This document shows, in pieces, positions 1-8,794 of a stretch of 64,000 nt of DNA. The translations under genes were made by a program, and so were the position numbers. The DNA is taken from the NCBI GenBank assembly GCA_934149165.1, contig CAKPDY010000004.1, forward strand, positions 1 through 64,000, written 5' to 3'. The stretch's first letter is position 1, and each line of letters opens with the position of its first letter. This stretch comes from an uncultured Clostridia bacterium. GTDB lineage: Bacteria > Bacillota > Clostridia > TANB77 > CAG-508. The notes beneath the pieces were generated by a model, which was given only the letters and a program-made list of their open reading frames with translations, was not told where the DNA came from and did not search any database.

Positions 1-1124
1 TTTATATCTAATTTGTAGTCTTTGCTAACTTCTTTTGCAAATTCAATTTTTGCTTTTGTTTCTCCTGTACTTTGAATGTCTTTTACTGTTTCTTTTACTG
101 TTTCTTTAACTGTTTCTTTAACTGGTTGTTCAGGTTTGCCTGAAGTTTTAGTCCAAGAAGCATATAATGTTACATTTTTATATCTCTCATAACCACTTTC
201 TTCTTTTATTAAAGTATCTTTTTCAAACTCTTTATCTGTTTCTTCATTTATATCCCAGAATCTCCAGTAAACATAATTATAGTTTTCTCCGCTACCATCT
301 TTTTTTGTATTCCAACCGTTAAATGTATATCCTTCTCTTACTGGAATGTATGGTAATAATGACATTGTTGTTCCTGAATTGTTTCCTCCTATGTAGTCAT
401 AACTATTAGATTCTTTGCCATCTATTTTACCACCATTAGCATTTAGTTTTAGTACAATTCCATCACCTTTAAAAGTATCTTGAGTATATGTAGCAGTTAT
501 TTCTATACAATCACGTTTAGCAAAATAACTAGAATCAATAGAAGTTACAATTTTTCCATCTAACTCCCATCCTTTAAATGTGTATCCTTCTCTTACAGGT
601 ATATATTTTGTTAAATCAACTGTTTTAAATTCAGTGCTTTTACTTGTTAATTTTATAATGCTTTGTCCATTTACTTTACCTGCAAATGGATCAAGTGTTA
701 AATAATATGTACCTGTTCCTTGTAATGGCTTCTCAGAAAATCTTGCATAAAGAGTTAATCCATTCGTATATGTTTCGCCTTCTGCTAACTTTCCACTCCA
801 GCTAAAATCAGTTATTGCTATATCATCACTAACTTTTTCACCACCTGCTTTTTCCCAGTGTGAGAATTCTGTTCTACCATTAAAAATTACAACATTTTTT
901 GTTAATTCAGATAATTTAACTGTAGTTTCTCCTTCTGCAACATTGAATTTTATAATTTTCTGGTCTTTACCATCAATACTGGCATTTTCTGCTGTGCTAG
1001 TCAATATTAATGTACATTTTCCATCATCACTAATTGTTGCTGCATTTACTCTGTTTGAAAAAACAAACAGACATATACTAGCTAAAATAATTGCTAAAAA
1101 TATTAAACTTTTTTTGATCTTCAT
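1..1124 (-). CDS. Secreted repeat-containing surface protein (5' part, runs off window)
   Basis: Seen: an open frame from ATG at 1124 (AAGGAGG about 7 nt upstream) to the window edge, 374 codons. It begins with a signal peptide (KK, a hydrophobic stretch, then an NAA-type cleavage region near residue 30). At least two modules contain the motif IPVREGYTFxGW, followed by a charged linker with VKET repeated in tandem (about positions 60-125). Family knowledge: the GYTFxGW signature is typical of InlB B-repeat / Listeria-Bacteroides repeat (Flg_new) modules in Gram-positive surface proteins. Inference: a cell-surface adhesin or stalk protein. Its C-terminus, and therefore its anchoring mode, lies outside the window. 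It is co-oriented with and directly follows the NPKTG mini-gene, whose stop codon overlaps this gene's ribosome binding site. Confidence 0.85.
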   Translation of the reverse strand, partial: MKIKKSLIFLAIILASICLFVFSNRVNAATISDDGKCTLILTSTAENASIDGKDQKIIKFNVAEGETTVKLSELTKNVVIFNGRTEFSHWEKAGGEKVSDDIAITDFSWSGKLAEGETYTNGLTLYARFSEKPLQGTGTYYLTLDPFAGKVNGQSIIKLTSKSTEFKTVDLTKYIPVREGYTFKGWELDGKIVTSIDSSYFAKRDCIEITATYTQDTFKGDGIVLKLNANGGKIDGKESNSYDYIGGNNSGTTMSLLPYIPVREGYTFNGWNTKKDGSGENYNYVYWRFWDINEETDKEFEKDTLIKEESGYERYKNVTLYASWTKTSGKPEQPVKETVKETVKETVKDIQSTGETKAKIEFAKEVSKDYKLDI

Positions 1125-1138
1125 TTTACTTTTCCTCC

Positions 1139-1273
1139 TTAATGTTTTCTTGAACTTTTACTTTTTTTAACATTAACTATTATTAATGTAATAATTCCTA
1201 ATATAGCAATTGCAAACAATACAATGTATATTATAACATTATCACCTGTTTTCGGATTTGTTATTCTTTTCAC
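1139..1273 (-). CDS. 44-residue stand-alone sorting-signal peptide (NPKTG-TM-basic tail)
   Basis: Seen: a GTG-started frame of 44 residues reading VKRITNPKTGDN, then about 20 hydrophobic residues, then a Lys/Arg-rich tail ending SRKH. An in-frame TAA lies three codons upstream of the GTG, so no longer protein is possible. The GTG overlaps a GGGGGTG purine run, so the exact start is uncertain. The stop overlaps the AAGGAGG of the following surface-protein gene. Family knowledge: LPxTG/NPxTG + membrane segment + positive tail is the C-terminal sortase signal of wall proteins. Here it exists with no extracellular domain. Inference: either a genuine small membrane peptide made with the surface protein, or the surviving tail of a deleted surface-protein gene. 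Confidence 0.6.
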   Translation of the reverse strand: MKRITNPKTGDNVIIYIVLFAIAILGIITLIIVNVKKSKSSRKH

Positions 1274-1331
1274 CCCCTTTTAACATATTTTTTATTTATT
1301 CTATCACATATATATTTTTATTGCACTCTTT

Positions 1332-1361
1332 TCGCCAAAGTTTCAGTTGTTTTTTTGGCGA
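1332..1361. promoter_or_regulatory. Inverted repeat, candidate operator
   Basis: TCGCCAAA (1332-1339) and TTTGGCGA (1354-1361) form a perfect 8-bp inverted repeat with a 14-bp spacer. The right arm abuts the -35 of the regulator gene promoter. The repeat is GC-rich against an AT-rich background. It lies in the divergent gap between the surface-protein operon and the HTH regulator, so it is a plausible binding site for that regulator. Confidence 0.45.
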
Positions 1362-1390
1362 TTGTGTTTTTTATATTTTTATGATATATT
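1362..1390 (+). promoter_or_regulatory. Sigma-A-type promoter of the HTH regulator
   Basis: TTGTGT (1362-1367), a 17-bp spacer, then TATATT (1385-1390). This is 38 nt before the chosen ATG at 1428. Confidence 0.5.
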
Positions 1391-1427
1391 ATAATAAAAA
1401 TTGTATTATAAATATGGAGGTTTTCTT

Positions 1428-3155
1428 ATGACTTTTTGTGAGCAATTAAACACATATATAAAACATATTGGATGTTCGTCTAAAGAACTTATAAATGCTT
1501 CAGGTCTATCTACTTCTGTTATTAGTCGTTATCGTAGAGGAGATAGAAGACCTAATATAAGGGGTAAACAATTAGAACAATTAGTAGATGGTTTATATAA
1601 ACTTTCTAATTCTAAAAGATTGAATATAACAAGAGATGAAATTTACAGCAACCTTTCTAGCACTTTAAATGATGTTTCTATCGATTTTGAACAATTAAGT
1701 AAAAATTTTAATGAACTTATTTCGACTTTAAATATTAATATGGCTGAATTGGCTCGTTCTAGTTCTTGTGATTCTTCTTTGCTTTCTAAAATTCGTACTG
1801 GAAGTACAAATCCATCAAAACCTAAAATTTTTATTGAAAGTGTTTGTAATTTTGTTGTAAAAAAATACAAATCAGAAGATGATAAAAAAACTGTAGCTAT
1901 TCTTATTGGTTGCCATTTGAAAGATTTAAAAGATAATTCTAGCTATTATAATAAATTGTTCGAATGGTTTTCTACTAATCTAGTTCCAGATCATAATTAT
2001 ATAGATGATTTTTTAAATCATTTAGATAAATTCGACTTAAATGAATATATAAAAGCTATACATTTTGACGAAATGAAAGTACCTGCTATTCCTTTTTACA
2101 AAGCAATTTCTAAAACATATTATGGTATAGAAGAAATGAAAAAAGGAGAATTAGACTTTTTTAAAGCAACTGTTCTTTCAAAGAATAATGAACCTGTTTT
2201 TATGTGTAGTGATATGCCTATGGAAGATATGGCACAAGATGTCGAGTTTGGGAAAAAATGGATGTATGCTATTGCTATAATGTTAAAAAAAGGCTTACAC
2301 TTAAATATTATTCATAATGTTGATAGACCATTTAACGAGATGATGTTAGGTTTAGAAAGTTGGCTACCAATTTATATGGCTGGGCAGGTTTCTCCATATT
2401 TTTTAAAAGGATTACAAAATAATATATATTGCCACTTTACTTATGTTTCTGGAACTGTTGCTTTATATGGAGAATGCATCAATGGTTATCACAATGAAGG
2501 TATGTATACATTAACCACTAAAAAGAATGATGTTTCATATTATAAGACAAAAGCAAATTGTTTATTAAAAAAGGCTACACCCCTAATGGAAATATATAAA
2601 GAAGATTCTAAAAATGCTTATTTTGCATTTTTATCTTCAAGTGTAAAAATAAAAGCTAATCGTAGAAGAATTTTATCTTCTTTACCAATTCATACTATTT
2701 CTGATGATTTACTTTTAAGAATTTTAGAACATAACAACATTTCAAATGAAGATATTAAAAAAATACAAGAATCTGTGAAGGTATTCAAAAATATGGCAAT
2801 AGATGCAACAGAAAACAATTTACTTGAAGATGAAATATCTAAATTTTCAAAAGAAGAATTTGAAAAATCACCTCTTTCGCTTTTTCTTGCAGATAGTTTT
2901 TATGATAAAAAAATTTATTATACATACGAAGAATATTTAGAACATTTGGATTTGTCTAAAAAATATGAAAGAAATAATAAAAATTATAAGTTAAGTATAA
3001 ACAATAACCATACATTCAAAAACATACAGGTTTTAATTTGCGAGAAAAATTGGGTTATGATTTCAAAAGCCAATAGTCCTTCTATTCATTTTGTAATTCA
3101 TCATTCCAAACTACGAAATGCAATTGAGAATTTTATTCCACCTATTGTTGAATAA
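1428..3155 (+). CDS. Large XRE-type double helix-turn-helix regulator
   Basis: Seen: 575 residues from ATG 1428, chosen because GGAGG lies 8 nt upstream. An in-frame TTG at 1401 lacks such a site. Residues about 15-45 (SKELINASGLSTSVISRYRRG) form an XRE-like helix-turn-helix, and residues about 95-127 (MAELARSSSCDSSLLSKIRTG) look like a second copy. The remaining ~430 residues are a long predominantly alpha-helical region that I do not recognise. There is no signal peptide or membrane segment. Context: divergent from the sortase-signal mini-gene and surface-protein operon, with an inverted repeat between them. Inference: a cytoplasmic regulator, possibly of that operon. The ligand or target of the long C-terminal part is unknown. 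Confidence 0.7.
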   Translation: MTFCEQLNTYIKHIGCSSKELINASGLSTSVISRYRRGDRRPNIRGKQLEQLVDGLYKLSNSKRLNITRDEIYSNLSSTLNDVSIDFEQLSKNFNELISTLNINMAELARSSSCDSSLLSKIRTGSTNPSKPKIFIESVCNFVVKKYKSEDDKKTVAILIGCHLKDLKDNSSYYNKLFEWFSTNLVPDHNYIDDFLNHLDKFDLNEYIKAIHFDEMKVPAIPFYKAISKTYYGIEEMKKGELDFFKATVLSKNNEPVFMCSDMPMEDMAQDVEFGKKWMYAIAIMLKKGLHLNIIHNVDRPFNEMMLGLESWLPIYMAGQVSPYFLKGLQNNIYCHFTYVSGTVALYGECINGYHNEGMYTLTTKKNDVSYYKTKANCLLKKATPLMEIYKEDSKNAYFAFLSSSVKIKANRRRILSSLPIHTISDDLLLRILEHNNISNEDIKKIQESVKVFKNMAIDATENNLLEDEISKFSKEEFEKSPLSLFLADSFYDKKIYYTYEEYLEHLDLSKKYERNNKNYKLSINNNHTFKNIQVLICEKNWVMISKANSPSIHFVIHHSKLRNAIENFIPPIVE

Positions 3156-3168
3156 AGTAAATAAATTT

Positions 3169-3214
3169 AATAAAGAACTACTCATTTTTTGAACTGAAGT
3201 AGTTCTTTATTTTT
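3169..3214 (+). terminator. Intrinsic terminator of the HTH regulator
   Basis: AATAAAGAACTACT (3169-3182) pairs with AGTAGTTCTTTATT (3198-3211) and is followed by a T run. It lies 14 nt after the regulator stop. Confidence 0.8.
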
Positions 3215-3225
3215 AATATTTTTTA

Positions 3226-3562
3226 TTATTTTTCTATATATCCGCTTGTTTTTTCTGTGTACATATCATCTGTTATAGATTTATATCTTTCACCATCATA
3301 ATCATCAGTAAATCCATTATATGCTTTATATATTTCATTGGTTTCAGTATCATATACTCTTTCATAACCAAGTGTTACATCACTTTGCTTTTGACTCATA
3401 ATATCAGAAGTTTTACTTCTTTTATTCCAAGAATCCATTATTTCGTCGCTTAAGAGTAATATCGCCATTATTAAAATCTTCAAATTCTATTTGAATTACT
3501 TTTGATCCAACTATTTTTATGTCTTTATCTGGATTATGAAATATTCCCTTTCCAATTTTCAT
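3226..3562 (-). pseudogene. Frameshifted remnant of a small conserved protein
   Basis: Seen: ATG at 3562 with AAGGGGG upstream opens a frame reading IGKGIFHNPDKDIKIVG and EFEDFNNGDI. Around 3448-3463 the reading frame must change to continue as LSDEIMDSWNKRSK and on to GYERVYDTETNEIYKAYNGF, ending at 3226. The two halves look like the beginning and end of one secreted or lipoprotein-type protein. The normal middle and the signal peptide appear to be missing. Inference: a decayed gene with a frameshift and probably an internal deletion. I cannot name the family with confidence. Confidence 0.55.
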
Positions 3563-3598
3563 ACTAATACAATCCCCCTTATACTTAATAAGTATAAT

Positions 3599-3892
3599 TC
3601 AAAATATTAAATAAAACAATTTTTTTACCAAAAAGTCCAGTGTTTTTTTAGCGAATAGTTTTAGTGGTGATAAGTTATCGATTAAAGAAATGTTAAGCAA
3701 TATCAAGCGTTTCTGATATTTTTCCAAATTGTATGTGCATACGGGAGTAAAATCACCGGGATGTGAGAAAAATACTACCCATTTTCCTTTGTAATCTGCT
3801 AATTTTATTCTTCCCATTGTAGTTTCAGCTTCAAAATCTGGGGCATATTGTCCTAGTTTTACATTACCATTCATCATTATTTCATAATCCAT
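3599..3892 (-). pseudogene. Truncated peroxiredoxin (AhpC/TSA family)
   Basis: Seen: a 97-codon frame with TGGAGG upstream of ATG 3892. Residues about 10-55 carry a 2-Cys peroxiredoxin start: KLGQYAPDFEAET, then GKWVVFFSHPGDFTPVCT with the peroxidatic cysteine. After PVCT the expected TEF segment and the rest of the thioredoxin fold are absent; the remaining ~45 residues are unrelated hydrophobic sequence. Family knowledge: functional members are about 160-220 residues and need the full fold. Inference: a non-functional 5' fragment. The neighbouring sequence 3893-4031 also looks decayed: a minus-strand stretch there reads YFIDVTTGEVIG with no start of its own. Confidence 0.75.
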
Positions 3893-4091
3893 AAAAATAA
3901 ACCTCCAATCATATTTGTTGTATTATATGTTTGAAGATAAAAAAATGCTACCTATTCCTATTACTTCTCCAGTTGTTACATCTATAAAATAGCTAACTTT
4001 AAAAAGTCAACTATTATGTCTGTTTTAAATATTGATATTTATGCAATTTTACAATATAATTTATTTAAAAAAATTAGGAGATAATATAACA

Positions 4092-4880
4092 ATGAATAAG
4101 CAAAAAATTTTAGAGAAATATAAAAATGAATATGAAAGACTTTTAATTTCAAAGTTATTTGATAAAATTGAATTAGCTGAAAAACGAAATAAAATTCAAA
4201 TAACAAACTTTTTATCACCTATAGAATTGGCACTTATAAAAAATATATTAAATCTAATTGGATATAAAAATTATGAAATATATGGTAATACTAGATTTTC
4301 AATTATTATCTATCCAAATAAACTTGAAAATGTTTTTAAAAATAATGAATTCAATTATAATACTATATTTGATTGTATAAGAATTTCCAACTGTATAGAA
4401 AATTATGAACATAAAATCTATTTAGGAGGCTGTATTAAGCTTGGCGTAAAACGTGAAAAAATAGGTGATATTATTGTATTTGAAAATGGTGCCGATATAG
4501 TAGTTAACAAAGATATTTCTATGTTTTTATTAACTAATTTACAACAATTACATAGATTTAAAAATTGTAATATACAACTTATAAATTTAAATGATATTGC
4601 ACAAATTGAACAAAAATTTAATAATCTAAAAATAACTGTTTCATCACTAAGATTAGATAGTATAGTTGCTGAACTTGCCAAAACTTCAAGAAGCAAAGCA
4701 TTAGATTTGTTAAAATCTGAAAAAGTTTTTGTTAATTATAAAAATGAGAGTAAATCTACAAAAAATATCTTTACTGATAATGTAATTACAATTAGAGGAA
4801 TTGGTAAATTTATAGTTGGTGAAATTTCTCAAAATACAAAAAGTCAAAAGTTCACTATAAAAATAAAAAAATATGTTTAA
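4092..4880 (+). CDS. ylmH: YlmH-family S4 RNA-binding protein
   Basis: Seen: 262 residues from ATG 4092, preferred over an in-frame ATG at 4032 because TTAGGAG lies about 11 nt upstream. The C-terminal third (about residues 180-245) has the S4 signature: SSLRLDSIVAELAKTSRSKA, then LLKSEKVFVNYK, then a TIRGIGKF-like strand. The N-terminal domain matches the YlmH layout (helical start, then an ILNLIGYKNYEIYG region). Family knowledge: YlmH is a ribosome/RNA-associated S4 protein encoded near division genes in many Firmicutes and implicated in rescue of stalled ribosomes. Here it stands alone between decayed genes. Inference: functional, cytoplasmic, binds structured RNA. No terminator is obvious downstream. 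Confidence 0.85.
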   Translation: MNKQKILEKYKNEYERLLISKLFDKIELAEKRNKIQITNFLSPIELALIKNILNLIGYKNYEIYGNTRFSIIIYPNKLENVFKNNEFNYNTIFDCIRISNCIENYEHKIYLGGCIKLGVKREKIGDIIVFENGADIVVNKDISMFLLTNLQQLHRFKNCNIQLINLNDIAQIEQKFNNLKITVSSLRLDSIVAELAKTSRSKALDLLKSEKVFVNYKNESKSTKNIFTDNVITIRGIGKFIVGEISQNTKSQKFTIKIKKYV

Positions 4881-4946
4881 AAATTTTATTTATTTTTTTC
4901 TATTTCCATTTTCATCTGAATATTTGTCATATATAACAGCAACATT

Positions 4947-4983
4947 GTCAATGATTTTTGGAACATTTTCAAAAATCATTGAC
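4947..4983. repeat. 14-bp perfect inverted repeat at a gene breakpoint
   Basis: GTCAATGATTTTTG (4947-4960) and CAAAAATCATTGAC (4970-4983) are perfect inverted copies separated by 9 nt. The right arm sits exactly where the phosphodiester glycosidase remnant loses recognisable sequence. There is no T run, so it is not a convincing terminator. It could mark the junction of the deletion that truncated that gene. Confidence 0.6.
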
Positions 4984-5620
4984 ATCTTGTATTATTTACC
5001 ATTGCTTTTGCAACTTCTGTATTTGTTGATACAATAATTTCTCCATTATTTACTAAACCAGGTCCAAAAGATAATATATTGTATGCACCTTTCTCTAGCA
5101 AATCTGTTATAGAATTTTTTTCGTCTATTATTTCAAAAGTTCCATCTTTATATATAACTAAATCTTGCTTATTTTTTACTGCATTTTCTCTATATATAAC
5201 ACCATTTCTTAATACATATCCATTTTCCTGAACACCATAATAATCACCATTTATAACAAAGATTGCATTTATATTTTTGGCTATATTTGTAGTTTTATCT
5301 GTTATATTTTTTCCATATGTTTCTTTTGCAAAAACAGTTTTTAAATATGCAATATTTGAAATTTGAATATCTGCAACATAAATTGTTGTATTGTTTTTTA
5401 TATATTCTTTTATTTCAATTTTTATATTATCATCTTAATATAAGTTATGTGTTGTAATAACATTTCCTGTACATACTGGTTGTGTATTCAACATTTCATA
5501 TTTAGCTATTATTTTATTTCCATTATATATTTTTTGTATTACTAGTGTATCAAGTACCATGTATATAGAAAATATTGTTAGGCAAATTATATAAATTATT
5601 ATAAATAGATTTTTTCTCAA
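4976..5620 (-). pseudogene. Phosphodiester glycosidase (NAGPA-like) remnant with in-frame stop
   Basis: Seen: TTG at 5620 behind AAGGAGGGG starts a 61-residue frame with one N-terminal membrane segment that stops at TAA 5435-5437. Translation continues in the same frame beyond the stop with recognisable sequence: TTIYVADIQISN, NAIFVINGDYYG, GYVLRNGVIYRE, NILSFGPGLVNNGE. It ends abruptly at 4976. Family knowledge: these motifs belong to phosphodiester glycosidase / exopolysaccharide-related proteins of the NAGPA family, which continue for roughly 100 further residues. Inference: a pseudogene with one nonsense mutation and a 3' truncation; the 14-bp inverted repeat lies at the break. Confidence 0.75.
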
Positions 5621-5707
5621 AGATTTCCCCTCCTTGATTTATTTTAATTTATATTTTGAACATTAAAAGAATATTAAATGAAAATTTTTTTATCTTATTT
5701 ATAAAAT

Positions 5708-5760
5708 AAAAAACTGAAATTTGCAAAATTATAAAATTTTTACAAAATTTCAGTTTTTTA
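5708..5760. terminator. Bidirectional terminator
   Basis: AAAAACTGAAATTT and AAATTTCAGTTTTT form the arms, with T runs readable on both strands. It lies directly after the stop of the 5764-6264 gene and upstream of the pseudogene. Confidence 0.75.
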
Positions 5761-5763
5761 TTA

Positions 5764-6264
5764 CTAATCTCCTATTCTTTCAGGATTATAAATATACTTT
5801 CCTATAGAATTACAGATAATTGTATTCGTATAATTTGAACACTGAGCGGAAAAATAATTTTTAATTTTTATGTCTTCATGCAAAAAGCATTCACTTGAAA
5901 ACTCTTTTACAATAGCAAAGTCTATATCTTCCAAAGATATTTTGTATAAGTTTAATACCTGAAATCCTTCTTGAGCATAAAAACTTACTGCTCTTCTAAA
6001 AAATGCCTTTCCTTCAAATGTTGGAGGACTAACCTTAGGAAGGTACAAAAATTTTTGACCCCAGCCATAACGTATTAACATTGCAGAATATTTTTCCTGT
6101 AACATTGTTTCTGAGCCACAAGGTTCAAGTTCAAAGTTATTGCCTAATTTTTCCTTTAATATTCTGTATGCTAATTTTTCATGACCGCCTCCATATGTCG
6201 AATAATACTCTCCATTTGGGAACAAAAATCCTGCTCCTAATGGGAATTTTTCTGTGTAATTCAT
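5764..6264 (-). CDS. Hypothetical cytoplasmic protein, 166 residues
   Basis: Seen: ATG 6264 is preceded by AAAGGAG about 9 nt upstream, and a strong terminator follows, so it is a complete monocistronic gene. The protein starts MNYTEKFPLGAGFLFPNGEYYSTYGGGHEKLAY, continues with a soluble mixed alpha/beta sequence, and has no signal peptide, membrane segment or low complexity. Four cysteines are scattered (CGSET, SSECF, AQCSN, IICNS). I do not recognise the family, and neither neighbour (decayed glycosidase, rnpB) suggests a role. Codon use is like the rest of the window. Confidence 0.65.
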   Translation of the reverse strand: MNYTEKFPLGAGFLFPNGEYYSTYGGGHEKLAYRILKEKLGNNFELEPCGSETMLQEKYSAMLIRYGWGQKFLYLPKVSPPTFEGKAFFRRAVSFYAQEGFQVLNLYKISLEDIDFAIVKEFSSECFLHEDIKIKNYFSAQCSNYTNTIICNSIGKYIYNPERIGD

Positions 6265-6389
6265 ATGTGCATACTCCTTTCTAAATAATAATTTTATAAG
6301 GATTTCATGTTTTTGATATTTTTATTATATATCTATTTATAATTTTGTCAATATAAAATAAGATTTTTTTTATTATCTCTTAATTTATA

Positions 6390-6431
6390 AAAAGCCCAAA
6401 AATACTAACTATTATATTTTTTGGCCTTTTA
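6390..6431 (-). terminator. Terminator of RNase P RNA
   Basis: On the minus strand GGCCAAAAAATA pairs with TATTTTTGGGC, followed by TTTTT. It lies about 30 nt beyond the predicted rnpB 3' end. Confidence 0.7.
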
Positions 6432-6461
6432 TATAAATATATTATATATTAAATTTTTTAT

Positions 6462-6815
6462 AAAGTAAATCTATAAGCCGGGTTCTGTCTTGAATAGTCA
6501 TTTATCTAGTACATATATTACTATATGTCTCAAGCCACCTCAATGTAGAAGATGACGAGCAGTCTTAGCCTTCTATCTATAGGGTGTTGCTCCAGATGGG
6601 GTTTACACAAACCCAGTATGTCACCATACTAGTGGTGAGCTCTTACCTCGCCTTTTCATCCTTACTTATTTACAATAAGCGGTTATTTTCTGTTGCACTT
6701 TCCTTAAGGTTTCCCTCACTGGACGTTATCCAGCATCATCGCTCTATGGAGCCCGGACTTTCCTCGTACGCTTTCTTTCGAAATTGCTATACGCGACTAT
6801 TTAATTTACTCTGTT
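6462..6815 (-). ncRNA. rnpB: RNase P RNA
   Basis: Seen on the minus strand: the conserved 5' block GAGGAAAGTCCGGGCTCC near 6760 and the 3' block AGACAGAACCCGGCTTATAG near 6480. The ends AGTAAAT and ATTTACT can pair as helix P1. Length is about 350 nt. Family knowledge: these are the CR I and CR V core signatures of bacterial RNase P RNA, the ribozyme that matures tRNA 5' ends; Firmicutes usually carry type B. No significant protein frame lies inside. Ends are estimated from the promoter (about 6815) and P1 pairing. It is transcribed away from the acyl-CoA ligase gene stop, with its own promoter. Confidence 0.95.
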
Positions 6816-6819
6816 TATT

Positions 6820-6848
6820 ATTTTAATCTTTTTTTTTATTTTTGTCAA
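6820..6848 (-). promoter_or_regulatory. Promoter of rnpB
   Basis: Minus strand TTGACA (6843-6848), 17-bp spacer, TAAAAT (6820-6825). The predicted start is near 6813-6815, matching the RNase P RNA 5' end. Confidence 0.8.
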
Positions 6849-6868
6849 TGTTTTTATGTTAACAAGAA

Positions 6869-8731
6869 TTAAGCAGTCTTAGTATTTAAAATTTTATCAA
6901 TTTCTCTAAATCTTTTAATCTTCTGAGTTGTAGTTTTTTCAAGTGGTTCAGTAGTTATAATCAATTCCTTTATTCTTTTAAATACTGGCAATTTTTTATT
7001 AATTTCTTTAATGTCTTCCCAAATTAATTTTTCATATTCTTTCTTAGTTTTTTCTCCAAATTTTTCTTTAAGAATAACTTCATCATATACTATTTTTATT
7101 CCAAGTGAAATTTCATTTTTTGAATTTTCACGCGGAAATAATACACTTTCCTGTACATATGACATTTTATTTACTAAAAATTCAATATCTGTTGGATAAA
7201 CATTTTCACCATTTTTTAATACTATAACTTCTTTCTTTCTACCAGTAATATATAAAAATCCGTCTTCATCAAAATATCCTAAATCTCCTGTATAAAACCA
7301 TCCATCTTTTAATACTTGATTTGTTATTTCTTCGTTTTGATAATATCCAAGCATAACATTAGGACCTTTTGCCACTATTTCTCCAATTTTATATTTTTTA
7401 CGATTATCTTTTTCATTATTTTCGGTTTCATTTGTACTTTCAATTTCAGATGTTCTAACTTGACTTTCCATCATTTTTATTTCTTGATTTTTAGCAATTC
7501 CAATGGTTTCACCATTTTCATCAACAATTTTTATTTCCACATTAAAAGGATTTCTACCAACACTTCCAGGTCTTTTTTGTTCATCAGTTTCTGCAGCTAT
7601 TAGTGGTGATGTTTCTGTTAAACCATACCCTTGTACGCATTCAATTCCAAAAGCATTATATCCATCTATTGTTTCTTTATTCATTGCAGCTGCACCAAAG
7701 AACAATATACGCACTTTACCTCCTAATTGGTTTAATATAGATTTAAATAATTTTCTTCTTATATCTATATGCATATTTTTATATAGATAATTTGAAAATT
7801 TAATCATTTTGTTCACTAATTTAGCTTTTCCAGATTTTTCTATTCCATTTTGAATTTTTTTATACATTGCTTCTAATACAAGTGGCACAGCAACTATAAT
7901 ACTAACTTTATATTCTTCTAAATTTTTTGCTATATATTTTAACCCATCACAAAAGGCAACTGTCACTCCACTATAAAAACCATATAAAAATGTTATTGTA
8001 CATTCAAAAGTATGATGTAATGGTAAAAATGATAATATTGTGTCTTCTGGATACATTTTTGCCATTTTTGCCATTGCCATAATATTTGAGCAAATATTTT
8101 TTTGTGATAACATTACACCTTTTGGTTTTGATGTAGTACCTGAAGTAAATAATAAAACACTCATTTTTTCATTATCTATTTTTATTTTTTCATATATATT
8201 TTCGCCATTTTCGATTAACGAATTTCCCTTTTGGGTTAATTCAGAAAATGATAATACTCCATGACTTTCTTTTTCTAAATCCATATTTATAAATGTTTTT
8301 ATTGTTGAATCTTTTGCTTCCTTTATTTTTTCAAATACTTTTGAATATTTGTCTTCATATATCGCAACATCTGCTTTACTTATTTCAACTAAATTTTCAA
8401 TTTCTCCTTCTGGTAATGCTTTATCAAGTGGTACAGCTATCATATTTCCTGTTGTTACTGCTAGATAACTAACACACCATTCATATCTATTATTTGAAAT
8501 AATTACAACTTTTTTATTTTCTAATCCTAAATTTAATAATGCTGTTGAAAAACCTTTTATTTCTTTGTCAATTTGTGCATAAGTTTTTTCTATAACAGCC
8601 TCATTTTCCTTTTTAAAATTTTTTTTATATTTATATGCTATATTTTCTGGATATTTTTCTACTGTATAATTTATCATTTCTCTAAAATCATTAATTTTAT
8701 GGATATTATATAATTCATTATTGAATTTCAT
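6869..8731 (-). CDS. Long-chain acyl-CoA synthetase (AMP-forming)
   Basis: Seen: 620 residues, ATG 8731 with GGGGGG upstream. Motifs of the ANL superfamily are in order: the phosphate-binding loop LLFTSGTTSKPKG near residue 195, GYGLTETSP near 370, and GWFYTGDLGYFDEDGFLYITGRK near 480-500. Family knowledge: the enzyme activates a fatty acid with ATP to an acyl-adenylate and then to acyl-CoA on the cytoplasmic membrane face. Odd: a ~45-residue Glu/Asn/Lys-rich insertion lies between the T-E-T motif and the C-terminal hinge. It is transcribed alone from a good promoter. The exact substrate (fatty acid or another acid) cannot be read from sequence. Confidence 0.9.
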   Translation of the reverse strand: MKFNNELYNIHKINDFREMINYTVEKYPENIAYKYKKNFKKENEAVIEKTYAQIDKEIKGFSTALLNLGLENKKVVIISNNRYEWCVSYLAVTTGNMIAVPLDKALPEGEIENLVEISKADVAIYEDKYSKVFEKIKEAKDSTIKTFINMDLEKESHGVLSFSELTQKGNSLIENGENIYEKIKIDNEKMSVLLFTSGTTSKPKGVMLSQKNICSNIMAMAKMAKMYPEDTILSFLPLHHTFECTITFLYGFYSGVTVAFCDGLKYIAKNLEEYKVSIIVAVPLVLEAMYKKIQNGIEKSGKAKLVNKMIKFSNYLYKNMHIDIRRKLFKSILNQLGGKVRILFFGAAAMNKETIDGYNAFGIECVQGYGLTETSPLIAAETDEQKRPGSVGRNPFNVEIKIVDENGETIGIAKNQEIKMMESQVRTSEIESTNETENNEKDNRKKYKIGEIVAKGPNVMLGYYQNEEITNQVLKDGWFYTGDLGYFDEDGFLYITGRKKEVIVLKNGENVYPTDIEFLVNKMSYVQESVLFPRENSKNEISLGIKIVYDEVILKEKFGEKTKKEYEKLIWEDIKEINKKLPVFKRIKELIITTEPLEKTTTQKIKRFREIDKILNTKTA

Positions 8732-8765
8732 TTTTCTTAAATCCCCCCAGTCTTTATTCTGTTAC

Positions 8766-8794
8766 ATTATATAAAATCAGTCATTAAAAATCAA
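8766..8794 (-). promoter_or_regulatory. Promoter of the acyl-CoA synthetase gene
   Basis: Minus strand TTGATT (8789-8794), 17-bp spacer, TATAAT (8766-8771), 35 nt before the start codon. Confidence 0.75.

Noticed and set aside
6462..6815. Plus-strand frame across the RNase P RNA locus (6584-6826)
   Set aside because: The region is explained by a conserved structural RNA on the minus strand.
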